A DNA stretch of 64,000 nucleotides, taken from NCBI GenBank assembly GCA_017795005.1, contig CP051242.1, forward strand, positions 1,178,001 through 1,242,000, written 5' to 3'. The notes beneath the pieces are model-generated. The model searched no databases. It worked only from the letters and a program-made list of their open reading frames with translations, and was not told where the DNA came from. Positions 18,991-28,163 of this stretch are shown here, piece after piece; the stretch's first letter is position 1; every line of letters starts with the position of its first letter. Source of the DNA: Balneolaceae bacterium (GTDB lineage Bacteria; Bacteroidota; Rhodothermia; Balneolales; Balneolaceae). The position numbers and the translations under genes are program-made.

Positions 18991-19730
18991 TCCTGATGAT
19001 TACTTCTATATAATTTCACAAAATTCTTAAGGATTTTTTGTGGATGTAGAATGGATTCATTTTTTACTGATTCAATTAAAATATCAGCTTCATTGGGGTC
19101 AAAGTATCCATGATGTTTATATGCGTTGATTCGAATGATAATTCCGGGTACATCTAGTTCGGGATGAAATTGGGTAGCATATATATTTTGCTTACACCGG
19201 ATCATTTGTATTGGGCAGGTGGATGAGCTGGCCAACAAAACAGCTCCTTCTGGCAATTTCTGGCAAGACTCTTTATGACCTACAAAAGCGGAAAAAGATT
19301 CAGGTACATCGTTCAGAATAGGATCATGTATTGAGTTATTTAACACGATTTTTACACTTCCAACTGGTTCACTGAACTTTAACTTAGAAACCTCACCACC
19401 TAAATAGTTGGTTATAGAACCCATTCCATAGCACATTCCCAGGTAGGGGATATCATGTTCAAAGATGGTATTATATAGTTCAATAATTTCTGATTCAAAA
19501 CGGATCTGAGAATCAGTTTTGTTGTCTTTTTTATCGCTAAAATTGGAAGGTCCACCTCCGGTAATAACTCCGCTGTAATCAAGAGGATTTATTTTGGCAA
19601 TACTATCCTTTTCCATCCGAACTCTGATCAGTTCTTCTGTTTTCAACTCTCCATATTGAAGAACTGCTTCATGCTCTTTATCGGATGCTTCGTCCAGGTA
19701 ACGATGTTGTAATAACAGAAAAGGTTTCAT
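18987..19730 (-). CDS. Class I glutamine amidotransferase-like protein
   Basis: A 247-residue stand-alone GATase1 domain like those of GMP-synthase-type proteins. The nucleophile is C100 in LGMCYGMG, and the His and Glu are H189 and E191 in TQFHPEL. GVITGGGPSNFSD near residue 55 is the oxyanion strand and turn. It would release ammonia from glutamine or act as a peptidase-like hydrolase; stand-alone members often carry no synthetase partner and their substrates are mostly unknown. No synthetase gene adjoins it. It converges on murI, sharing the bases TTAA at the stop codons. Confidence 0.8.
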   Translation of the reverse strand: MKPFLLLQHRYLDEASDKEHEAVLQYGELKTEELIRVRMEKDSIAKINPLDYSGVITGGGPSNFSDKKDNKTDSQIRFESEIIELYNTIFEHDIPYLGMCYGMGSITNYLGGEVSKLKFSEPVGSVKIVLNNSIHDPILNDVPESFSAFVGHKESCQKLPEGAVLLASSSTCPIQMIRCKQNIYATQFHPELDVPGIIIRINAYKHHGYFDPNEADILIESVKNESILHPQKILKNFVKLYRSNHQD

Positions 19731-19871
19731 TCAATCAATTTAAAAACCAACAGAGGTTAACAACAATAAATTTATTTACACAATCCTCAGTAATTTACTT
19801 CTTTTGATTTCGTCTTTCGGTAAGTCGGTTTATCTTAACGCCGGAAATAAATTTTATTTAAAAACATATTT

Positions 19872-22151
19872 ATGAAAAGAGCAGTTAAAAGCACATTCAT
19901 TCTAATTGTTGCGGTGTTATTTGCCCAGCAAGGTTTTTCTCAATCAGTTGGAATTGATCTGTATGAAAAGATGGGAGAACGGGGTTTCGTAAATTATGAA
20001 GGCATTTATGGACTTTCATGGTTACCCGGTGATATGGGGTATTTTGATACCGAAAGAACTGAAGATGGTATCGCCTTTTATAAAGTAGATCCTAAAACTG
20101 AAAACAGAACACCTCTGTTTGACGAAAGTACTGAACAGGCTTTAATCAGTCAGTATAATGATGCTACCGATAAAACTCTTTCAGGACTTCCTTTTGAGGA
20201 TTTTAGTTTTGTTATAGATGACAAAGCCATCTTTTTTACCGTTGAAGAGACTGATTTTGTATTTCATTTGGAAGACAAAAATCTCCGAAAATTATACAAA
20301 CCGGAAATTGAGCGCTTCAGATACGACGATGAATTAATGCGCCGAATGGAAACAAGTCAGCTTTGGAATGGTACCTATTCCCATGATTATCGTCAATTTG
20401 CCTATGTAAAGGGATATGATATCTATGTAGTTGATACAGAAACCAAAGAAGAAAAACGTCTTACTTATGGAAGTGAAGAGCAGATGAATGGGAAACCAAG
20501 TTGGGTATATCCTGAAGAATTTGGTCAAAGAGATGCATATTGGTTTTCACCGGATGATTCCAAGATTGCATATTTACAATACAATGAAAAAGAGGTGTTT
20601 CAATATCCGGTCATTCATGAAACTGAATTCGAGGCTGGGTTAGAGTTAATGAGATATCCTAAAGCAGGCGAAGTAAACCCAACAGTAAAACTCTTTATTG
20701 TGGATATTGAATCCGGTGAGATTGAGCAGGTTTCTACCAATAGTGGACCTGATACTTATATTGTAAGACCAATCTGGAGAAATGACGGAACCGAATTAAC
20801 TTTCCGGAGACTAAACAGAAAGCAGGATCATCTGGAGCTTTTGGCTTATGATATCGAGGATAAAACGGTTAGAACAATTCTGGAAGAAAAAGAAGATGCC
20901 TATATAAGTTTGCATGATAATTTCATTCAGCTGAATGATAATAAGAGCTTTATCTGGACATCAGAAGTAAGTGGATATAATCATATCTATCATTACAATT
21001 TTAATGGAAAACTTATTAATCAGGTTACCGAAGGAGAGTGGCCGGTTGGAAGTATTGAAAATGTAGATCAGAAGAATAAAAAGATATACTTCACCGCTTT
21101 TCAGAATATGGGTCTTGATCGCTATTTCTATGTGATCAATTTTAACGGAAAAGGCATGAAAAAGCTTAGCGATGAGCCTGGGCGCCATACCATTTCCATG
21201 AACGAAGCTGCTACATACTATACTGACAGCTTCTCTTCATTCGATCATCCTTATGAAGTAAACTTATATGCTTCTAACGGCAAACTAGTTAGAAAGCTCC
21301 TGGAAGCGGATATTTCAAATGTTGAAGAAAATAATCTGGCTAAACCAGAACTGGTTACCATTAAATCAGCGGATGGTTCAGAAGATCTACCGGTGTTGGT
21401 GTATAAGCCAGTCGATTTCGATCCAAATAAGAAATATCCTGTAGTACTTCCACTTTATGGTGGACCTGAATATCAGGATGTTACAAATACCTATAAAAAT
21501 GCGGATGGATATCAGCGTTTGGCTCAACTTGGATTTATCGTAGTCAGAGCAAATTATCGGGGATCAGGAAACCGGGGTAAAGAATTTGCAACTCTTCACT
21601 ATGGTGGCTTAGGAGGAATTGAGATAGACGATTACGCACATGTAGTTAAAGAAATCACAAAACGTGATTATGCGGATGGTACAAGGGTAGGAGTATATGG
21701 TCATTCCTATGGGGGATATGCCACATCTCTACTAATGCTCCGCTATCCGGATGTATTTCATGTTGGTATTGCTGGTGCCCCTGTAACCGATTGGAGAAGT
21801 TATGATACTATTTATACCGAGCGCTATATGAATACCCCACAAGCGAATCTGGAAGGGTATGAATATGGTTCCGCAATGAATTATGCTGCAAACCTGAAAG
21901 GTAAGCTTCTGCTTGTGCATGGTACTATTGATAATAATGTGCACCCGGGAAATACGGTCCAGTTGCAGAATGCGCTTATTTTGGCAGATAAGAAATTCGA
22001 TTTAATGACTTATCCGGCTAATCGCCATGGAATCCGTGGAGCTCATGGACAGCATTATAATAAACTCAGATTAAATTATCTGATTGAGAACTTACAACCA
22101 GATATTACCGGAGCTGATGAAATTCCTGCTACGTTTAGCTGGTCGAATTAG
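19872..22151 (+). CDS. Dipeptidyl peptidase IV-type serine peptidase (S9B)
   Basis: Exported prolyl oligopeptidase-family enzyme that removes X-Pro dipeptides from peptide N-termini (family knowledge). Signal peptide 1-24 ends QGFSQ. The N-terminal eight-bladed propeller (about 30-480) contains the DPP-IV type Glu pair segment YPEEFGQRDAYWFSPD. In the C-terminal alpha/beta hydrolase (about 490-759), the nucleophile is S612 in GHSYGGYA, the acid D687 in HGTIDNNVH, and the base H719 in NRHGIRG. The complete triad implies an active enzyme. Likely periplasmic peptide catabolism. Ends at a hairpin shared with the convergent GH9 gene. Confidence 0.93.
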   Translation: MKRAVKSTFILIVAVLFAQQGFSQSVGIDLYEKMGERGFVNYEGIYGLSWLPGDMGYFDTERTEDGIAFYKVDPKTENRTPLFDESTEQALISQYNDATDKTLSGLPFEDFSFVIDDKAIFFTVEETDFVFHLEDKNLRKLYKPEIERFRYDDELMRRMETSQLWNGTYSHDYRQFAYVKGYDIYVVDTETKEEKRLTYGSEEQMNGKPSWVYPEEFGQRDAYWFSPDDSKIAYLQYNEKEVFQYPVIHETEFEAGLELMRYPKAGEVNPTVKLFIVDIESGEIEQVSTNSGPDTYIVRPIWRNDGTELTFRRLNRKQDHLELLAYDIEDKTVRTILEEKEDAYISLHDNFIQLNDNKSFIWTSEVSGYNHIYHYNFNGKLINQVTEGEWPVGSIENVDQKNKKIYFTAFQNMGLDRYFYVINFNGKGMKKLSDEPGRHTISMNEAATYYTDSFSSFDHPYEVNLYASNGKLVRKLLEADISNVEENNLAKPELVTIKSADGSEDLPVLVYKPVDFDPNKKYPVVLPLYGGPEYQDVTNTYKNADGYQRLAQLGFIVVRANYRGSGNRGKEFATLHYGGLGGIEIDDYAHVVKEITKRDYADGTRVGVYGHSYGGYATSLLMLRYPDVFHVGIAGAPVTDWRSYDTIYTERYMNTPQANLEGYEYGSAMNYAANLKGKLLLVHGTIDNNVHPGNTVQLQNALILADKKFDLMTYPANRHGIRGAHGQHYNKLRLNYLIENLQPDITGADEIPATFSWSN

Positions 22152-22160
22152 AGAATAGAG

Positions 22161-22203
22161 CAAAAAAATAGATGGTCATTCCAGACAAAGTTTGGAATGA
22201 CCA
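22161..22203 (-). terminator. Intrinsic terminator between convergent peptidase and GH9 genes
   Basis: Perfect 11-base arms TGGTCATTCCA (22173-22183) and complement (22193-22203) with a 9-base loop. On the minus strand the stem is followed by a T-rich run (opposite A7 at 22162-22168), so it ends the GH9 transcript. It may also slow the opposite one. Confidence 0.7.
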
Positions 22204-22224
22204 ACTAATAATTAGTATATAAGG

Positions 22225-23967
22225 CTATTTTTCTCTCAAATATTCCAATCCACTTAACAAATACACTACCGGGGCATTCCAGTTTATGGTGATTTCGTTG
22301 GTAGAGTAACTGCACCAGTCATCCAAAAAAGCCAGTGCAGGTAGTTTCGATGGATAGAGGTCTTCTCCACAATCCTGATTCAGGTTATTTGGATTAGGAC
22401 CTCCAGCAACCATACCTGGTACCGGAGCTTCAATACCATCTGCTTCAGAAGGTCGGTGATGGATGTTCATAACTTGTTTGTCTCCAAATCCCGTTATATA
22501 GCTGTACCCTGTTGGATTTACTCCAAGTAGATAATCAGCCACATGAAGTGCAGCATTGAAGTATTTATAATCGCCGGTTAATTGGTAAGACTGGAGAATA
22601 GCCATCCCAACATTTCCTGCATGTCCATTTGACCCCCAGAAGAAATGACCATTTTCATATCCAAAAGGAGAGCGATAAGGAGCAGTAGCCGATTGGGTAA
22701 CCATTTCATCTGTAATTGCGATTAGTTTACCTTCCATTTCAGATTTTTCTTTATCAGGAATACTATTCAGGCTTTCCTGATGATGAACTAAAGAATATAG
22801 ACCAAGCGCACGTACATTATTCCATCCCGGAACAGTTACGTCTTCTTCTTTCCATCCTTGTTCGTTGTAGTACTGTTTATCTCCGGTTGTAACAAAAAGC
22901 TCGGAACCTGCCCAGAAAAATTCATCACTTGCATTGAAATCTCCATATGCGCCAGTGACCACATCAGGATCGTACTGGTTATTCATCTGAAATTGACGAT
23001 ATAGAATTTGTGGATTTGCCTGAGCCCAATCCCAGGCCTTTTTTGATGCAGTTAAAGCTGAGTCTGCAAATGCTGGAAGAAATGGTTTATAAACTCTTGC
23101 AGCCTGAGCCATCATTGCAGCAAAATCGAGGGTTGCCGGAGTATTTTTCATCACTACATAGCGTTGGTTTACAGCATCATGAGGCATCAAAGCATCTTCG
23201 AAGTTTGCTGTTGTTGCTTTATGGTATACTCCTCCATCCTTCGGGTCTTGCATGGTAAGAAGCCATCGGAGGTTCCATAGAACTTCATCCAGAATGTCAG
23301 GCATACTATTTCCGCTTTCAGGAATGTTAAGATTTTGTTTGCGGAAGAAGGTGGGGAACTGTTCATAGGCAAATAACAAGGTATAAGTACTAATTCCTGA
23401 ATTAACCACGTACTTATTGTAATCCCCTGCATCGTACCAGCCTTTTGGTGAAGAAATTAAAATACCTTCCGGTCTGCTTTCGGATGCTGCTGAAGGATGA
23501 ATCATCACAGAAGTATCAGGATGTCCCATTGGTCGTGCCCACTCACCTGCATGTTCTTCTTCCAGAGGAATGGAAGCGCGCATATAATAATAAGCCTTTA
23601 AAACCGAATTGGTTGCATCATCAAAAACAGTATTGCTAATTGAGAACTCATGAGAGCTTGTACTATTATCCACTTGGAGAACGTATGTTCCGGGAGTATC
23701 AAACTCAGAAAAATCAGCAACCATAACTTCTTCCCCTGAAGGTTCATTTAATCCCCCTTTTCCAAGTTCTCCAGAATAAACCACTTCCTTTGATTTGGAG
23801 TCTAGTATTGTAAACGATGAAGTACCAGAGTTAGGAATAATAGCAATTTTTGGTTGATCAGGAAGATAACCTAGCTGGTTAATTTTGGGAGAAGTATCCT
23901 GAGCGAATGTACTTGAGCTGATTAAAACAATAGTAAAAAAAGAGAGCCAAATTTTTTGAGTGTTCAT
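22225..23967 (-). CDS. Glycoside hydrolase family 9 endoglucanase (no sorting domain)
   Basis: A 580-residue exported beta-1,4-glucanase. Signal peptide 1-23 ends STFAQ. The N-terminal CelD-type Ig-like domain (about 28-115) is followed by the (alpha/alpha)6 barrel of GH9. The catalytic base pair is D179/D182 in WYDAGDYNKY, and the proton donor is E558 in YSTNEITINWN; the substrate His segment is HHRPSEAD. The inverting hydrolysis of cellulose or mixed beta-glucan is family knowledge. Unlike its upstream neighbour it ends right after the catalytic domain (LSGLEYLREK), so it is presumably periplasmic or secreted another way. Its start overlaps the upstream GH9 stop by 4 bases (ATGA), implying coupled translation. 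Confidence 0.9.
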   Translation of the reverse strand: MNTQKIWLSFFTIVLISSSTFAQDTSPKINQLGYLPDQPKIAIIPNSGTSSFTILDSKSKEVVYSGELGKGGLNEPSGEEVMVADFSEFDTPGTYVLQVDNSTSSHEFSISNTVFDDATNSVLKAYYYMRASIPLEEEHAGEWARPMGHPDTSVMIHPSAASESRPEGILISSPKGWYDAGDYNKYVVNSGISTYTLLFAYEQFPTFFRKQNLNIPESGNSMPDILDEVLWNLRWLLTMQDPKDGGVYHKATTANFEDALMPHDAVNQRYVVMKNTPATLDFAAMMAQAARVYKPFLPAFADSALTASKKAWDWAQANPQILYRQFQMNNQYDPDVVTGAYGDFNASDEFFWAGSELFVTTGDKQYYNEQGWKEEDVTVPGWNNVRALGLYSLVHHQESLNSIPDKEKSEMEGKLIAITDEMVTQSATAPYRSPFGYENGHFFWGSNGHAGNVGMAILQSYQLTGDYKYFNAALHVADYLLGVNPTGYSYITGFGDKQVMNIHHRPSEADGIEAPVPGMVAGGPNPNNLNQDCGEDLYPSKLPALAFLDDWCSYSTNEITINWNAPVVYLLSGLEYLREK

Positions 23968-26588
23968 TTTATTAGGGTCATTTTTCGGGTTAAAACATGA
24001 TTATCAACTTTGATTTGGAGATAATATACTCCACTGGCAAAACTGGAAGCATCCCAGGTCACAGAGTTTAAACCGGAAGGTTTTAGTCCGTTAACAAGCG
24101 TTACCACTTGTTGTCCCATAGCATTAAATATGCCTAATTGTGTAAAAGAAGCTTTGGGAAGACTAAATGTGATAGTAGTTGTTGGGTTAAATGGATTTGG
24201 ATAATTCTGATTTAATCGGAATTCATGAACTAAAGTTGGGTCTTCCGTGCTGGTAGAAACTGGAATTTGCTTAGGTTCAGAGTCACTGTAAACGGAGTCA
24301 ATTCCATGTGCTTGTACTCTTACAATGAGAGAATCTCCCGGAGCTTCAGGAATTACGATATCACCATAACTACCATCTGAAGCAGGAACCCTCTCTTGCA
24401 CCAATGTAAACTCATTTTCTGAACTTAATCTAGTAAGTATATCTAAGGTATCTACTGCAACGGTATTCCAGGTTACAATTGCTTTTCTTCCTGGACGAAA
24501 AAGAAACCGGGCTTCGAAGCTGTTAATCGTAATACTTTTTGGAGGACTTACCGTAATGATAGACGATTGAAACCAAAGATCAGCATTTACTGCACTTTCA
24601 ATTCTGAATACAATTTGTTCACCAGGCAGATTTGGGATTTCAAAATCCTGAAATAAGGTATCAGAAACAGGAATATTCTCTCCCAATAACACAGTATTCG
24701 AATTTTTTAAAGTCCGGTAATACAGGTTGATATTTGTAAATCCTTCATCTAAAACAGTCCACTGAATATCGATAAGTTCACCCGGATCGAAGTATGGTTT
24801 ATTTTCAAAAGACTTGAAAAAACCGGTACTTGTACTGGTTGAGTCGGCTTCGGGGGTTAAGTTCTCTAGTCCTGTTAGTGCATATATGAAAGGAGAATTC
24901 CAGTATGTGGTAATTTCATTTGTAGAATAACTACAATAATCATCAAGAAAGGAGAGCGCCGGAAGCATAGAATTATAGGCTCCAGCACCACAATCCTGAC
25001 TTTGGTTTCCCGGATTTGCACCTCCGGCTACCCAACCGGGAACCGGTGCAACCACGTTATCTGCCTCAGATTGTCGGTGATGAATATGCATAGGAGGATT
25101 AGAACCAAATCCGGTTACATAACTTTGATCCAATGGATTTCGCCCCATAATGAAATCAATTACATCAAGCGTAGCAGTATAATATTTTTGATCCCCGCTT
25201 ACGCGATAAGCCAACATAGTAGCTAATGCAATATTTCCGGCAAAGCCATTCGATCCCCAGAAAAAATGTCCGTTAGAATATCCAAATGCGGATCGGTATG
25301 CTGAGTTTAATCCTCCATTTACATAGGAATCCGCAATACTCATTACTCGTTGTTTCATCGAAGTTGTATCGGCCAAGCCATTAGCAGTGAGTTCAGTTCT
25401 GTTGGTAACCATTGAAAACAAGCCTAAACCACGAACGCTGTTCCAACCTACAACTCCTGCACTGCTCCAACCATTGTCCATATAGTAGGTGTCGTCTCCG
25501 GTTGTAATATAGAGTTCTGACGAAGCCCAGAATTTTTCATCGCTGAAATTAGAATCTCCATAACCTCCGGTATTAATGGCAGGATCACTTAAAGCGCCTT
25601 GATTGTATGAGATATTGGGATTGGCTTCCGCCCAATCGAAAGCTTTTTTTGCTGCATCTAATGCTGAATCAGCAAAATCGGGAAGAAATTCTTCATACAC
25701 TCTTGAAGCTTGGGCCATTACTGCGGCAAAATCATACGTAGCTCCCGTTCCTTTTTGAACTACGTATCGGGTAGCGGTTGGAACATGAGGCATAACAGTT
25801 GCCTGAAAATTGGAGGTGGTTAATTTATGATAGACCCCGCCATCATCCGGGTCCTGCATAGTAAATAACCAACGCAACGCCCAAAGTGATTCATCCAGAA
25901 TATCCGGTATATTGTCTCCACTTTCGGGAATATTAATTTCCAGTGATTGGAAATACTCGGGAAACTCTTCATAAGCAAATAGTAATTGACTTATGCTTGA
26001 TGAGATAGGAACAACATACTTGTTATAATCTCCTGCATCGTACCATCCTTTCGGAGATGAAATGGAGGAATTTGCTGGTCGGTTTGTACTGGCAGCTGAA
26101 TTATGCACCAATACGTTACTGTCAGGATGTCCAAGTGGTCGGTTCCAAACCCCTGCATATTCTTCCGGTAGGGCCGTAGAAGCCCGGTTGAAATAAAAGG
26201 CTTTTAAAATTCCTTCATTTAATTCTGAAAAAACATTGTTACCAATTTTGAAGGAGTATGACTCTTCACCACCATGTATTCCTAGTTTAAAAGTACCAAA
26301 AGCTTGAAAACCGGTGAAGTCCGCAACTTTAACATTTTCCGAACCAGGACCATAAAATTTTGAAGAGCTCAGATTTCCCTCAAACACGATCGCACCAGTA
26401 GAAACATCTTTCAGATAAAATGTAGTTGCTCCGGTTTCAGGTGTAATGCCCAGCTTAGAAGATTCAGGATAATAGCCAACCTGATTTACTTTAGGCTTTG
26501 AATTTGTTGTTTGAGCTACAGTATCAAAAGAACTGAAAAGAAGAAAAAAAGCAAAGACCGAAGTGAATAAGTAATTTAAAGACATCAT
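23964..26588 (-). CDS. Glycoside hydrolase family 9 endoglucanase with T9SS sorting domain
   Basis: An 874-residue secreted glucanase, clearly paralogous to the downstream gene. Signal peptide about 1-26 (FDTVAQ). CelD-like Ig domain about 30-120. GH9 barrel to about 575 with catalytic D184/D187 in WYDAGDYNKY and proton donor E558 in YSTNEITTYWN. Two beta-sandwich modules follow (about 595-785), then a type A T9SS sorting domain (about 795-874, NYPNPFNPTTTITF, ending RKMTLIK). Export through T9SS to the cell surface or medium follows from the sorting domain. The pair suggests extracellular plus periplasmic steps in beta-glucan use; no transporter or sugar regulator is adjacent. Confidence 0.92.
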   Translation of the reverse strand: MMSLNYLFTSVFAFFLLFSSFDTVAQTTNSKPKVNQVGYYPESSKLGITPETGATTFYLKDVSTGAIVFEGNLSSSKFYGPGSENVKVADFTGFQAFGTFKLGIHGGEESYSFKIGNNVFSELNEGILKAFYFNRASTALPEEYAGVWNRPLGHPDSNVLVHNSAASTNRPANSSISSPKGWYDAGDYNKYVVPISSSISQLLFAYEEFPEYFQSLEINIPESGDNIPDILDESLWALRWLFTMQDPDDGGVYHKLTTSNFQATVMPHVPTATRYVVQKGTGATYDFAAVMAQASRVYEEFLPDFADSALDAAKKAFDWAEANPNISYNQGALSDPAINTGGYGDSNFSDEKFWASSELYITTGDDTYYMDNGWSSAGVVGWNSVRGLGLFSMVTNRTELTANGLADTTSMKQRVMSIADSYVNGGLNSAYRSAFGYSNGHFFWGSNGFAGNIALATMLAYRVSGDQKYYTATLDVIDFIMGRNPLDQSYVTGFGSNPPMHIHHRQSEADNVVAPVPGWVAGGANPGNQSQDCGAGAYNSMLPALSFLDDYCSYSTNEITTYWNSPFIYALTGLENLTPEADSTSTSTGFFKSFENKPYFDPGELIDIQWTVLDEGFTNINLYYRTLKNSNTVLLGENIPVSDTLFQDFEIPNLPGEQIVFRIESAVNADLWFQSSIITVSPPKSITINSFEARFLFRPGRKAIVTWNTVAVDTLDILTRLSSENEFTLVQERVPASDGSYGDIVIPEAPGDSLIVRVQAHGIDSVYSDSEPKQIPVSTSTEDPTLVHEFRLNQNYPNPFNPTTTITFSLPKASFTQLGIFNAMGQQVVTLVNGLKPSGLNSVTWDASSFASGVYYLQIKVDNHVLTRKMTLIK

Positions 26589-26662
26589 GATATTGGTTGG
26601 TTCTCAACTAATATCAAATGAATTGATTAAAATAAAAAAGATAATTTTTCTCACTCAAATGA

Positions 26663-28000
26663 TCAGAGCAATTTACTGGCGATGTTTGCTAATTCTGAAC
26701 GTTCCCCTTTCTCAAGATTCACATGAGCATAAATTGGATTATTATGCATACGATCTACCAGATACGAAAGTCCGTTACTTTGTGAATCAAGATAAGGAGT
26801 ATCTATCTGGAAAATATCTCCGGTAAATATGATCTTCGTATTTTCACCAGCCCTTGTGATGATTGTTTTTATTTCATGAGGAGTGAGATTTTGAGCTTCA
26901 TCCACAATAAAAATCACATTGGATAAACTCCGCCCCCGAATATAAGCTAGTGGAACAATGCGGAGTTTATCAGTTTGAACCATCTCATCAATTTTCTTGT
27001 ATTGCTTACTTGTTTCCTTAAACTGATTTTTGATAAAACTCAGATTATCCCAAAGAGGCTGCATATAAGGATCAATTTTCTGATTGGCATCTCCGGGAAG
27101 GTATCCAATGTCTTTATTACTCAGTGGTACAATTGGACGTGCTAAATAAATCTGTTTGAATTCACTTCTTTGTTCTAATGCAGAAGCTAAGGCTAACAAT
27201 GTTTTTCCTGTTCCCGCAGAACCAGTTACACTTGCCAACATGATTTTGGGATTCATAAGAGCATGCATTGCGAAGGTTTGCTCAGCATTTTTTGGAGTAA
27301 TCCCATAGGCATTCATTGTTTCAATATTTTCAATGAAGCCGGAGTTTTTATTATAGCAGCCTAAAGCGGAAGAACCATGACTTTTAATTATATAAAAGTG
27401 ATTACTAGTTGGAGCCGCCTCCATAAGCTCTTTTGGTTTGATTTTCCCTTTCTCATAAAACTTGGCGATAAGGGAAGGATCTTCCAGTTCTAATTCTGTT
27501 TTCCCTTTATAAAGCTGGTCGATGTTTTTAACCTGAACAGTTTCATAATCCTCGGCCTCCAGGTTAAGGGCCCGGGCTTTTAATCGAAGGTTGATATCCT
27601 TTGAAACCAGAATGACTTTCTCATCAGGATTCTCTGATTTTAACCGAAGGGCAGCATTGATGATATCATGATCATTTTTTTTAGACCCGAACATGGTATT
27701 GGCGTCCACATGATCGCCACCATTAGTAATTACTTTTAGATTTCCGTGAGAACGGCCATTTAACGGAATCCAATCAAGAAGCATATTGTCATCAGAAATC
27801 CCGTCGAGGTATCGGATGAATTCTCTGGCGTGTAAGTTGGTTACTGAGTTCCCCTTTTTAAACGTGTCCAGTTCTTCGAGAACTGTTATCGGAATTGCAA
27901 CGTCATTTTTTTCAAAGTTTTTAATAGCTTCATAGTCATATAAAAGAACGGAAGTATCGAGCACGAAAATCTTCTTCGTTTTCTTCTTCGGCATGGGCAA
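26663..28000 (-). CDS. PIN-PhoH fusion ATPase (YlaK-like)
   Basis: A 445-residue cytoplasmic protein joining an N-terminal PIN nuclease-like domain (about 8-150: VLDTSVLLYD with D15, then VISKD/DINLRLKA-type acidic motifs) to a C-terminal PhoH ATPase (about 235-445). Walker A is GSAGTGKTLL with K266, and Walker B is VIFIVDEAQNLTP. PIN-PhoH proteins are RNA helicase/RNase-like enzymes in other bacteria (family knowledge). A second in-frame Met (residue 3) could also be the start. It lies directly upstream of the GH9 pair on the same strand, with a 74-base gap, but functional linkage is doubtful. Confidence 0.9.
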   Translation of the reverse strand: MPMPKKKTKKIFVLDTSVLLYDYEAIKNFEKNDVAIPITVLEELDTFKKGNSVTNLHAREFIRYLDGISDDNMLLDWIPLNGRSHGNLKVITNGGDHVDANTMFGSKKNDHDIINAALRLKSENPDEKVILVSKDINLRLKARALNLEAEDYETVQVKNIDQLYKGKTELELEDPSLIAKFYEKGKIKPKELMEAAPTSNHFYIIKSHGSSALGCYNKNSGFIENIETMNAYGITPKNAEQTFAMHALMNPKIMLASVTGSAGTGKTLLALASALEQRSEFKQIYLARPIVPLSNKDIGYLPGDANQKIDPYMQPLWDNLSFIKNQFKETSKQYKKIDEMVQTDKLRIVPLAYIRGRSLSNVIFIVDEAQNLTPHEIKTIITRAGENTKIIFTGDIFQIDTPYLDSQSNGLSYLVDRMHNNPIYAHVNLEKGERSELANIASKLL

Positions 28001-28150
28001 ATGTGGTTTAAATTCAAGCTTAACCTTAGGCCTTCTGTAGATGATGTAAAAGAACGGCTGTCTGAATTAATGAATTGGGAAACCCAGATGCAATGGATGT
28101 GGAAAACTATTTCAAAAAAAATTTCTAGTGAAGAAATGCACTTTTTTTAG
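28001..28150 (+). CDS. Candidate 49-residue small protein
   Basis: An open frame too short for most gene finders. It starts ATG-TGG at 28001, back-to-back with the PhoH start, and ends TAG at 28150, shortly before the convergent methyltransferase. The peptide is rich in Trp, Met and Lys/Glu (SVDDVKERLSELMNWETQMQ forms an amphipathic helix, then WMWKTISKKISS). Codons look like those of real genes nearby rather than antisense noise. Against it: no room for a ribosome site outside the PhoH coding start, no homology I recognise, and the terminator of the opposite gene lies within its 3' part. Confidence 0.3.
   Translation: MWFKFKLNLRPSVDDVKERLSELMNWETQMQWMWKTISKKISSEEMHFF
28114..28137 (-). terminator. 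Weak intrinsic terminator of the methyltransferase gene
   Basis: On the minus strand, ATTTCT / AGAAAT (28132-28137 with 28121-28126) forms a short stem with a 5-base loop, followed by eight T. The stem is only 6 AT-rich pairs, but the T-run and the position 27 bases after the stop fit a terminator. Confidence 0.45.
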
Positions 28151-28163
28151 TTGAGTTATCAAC

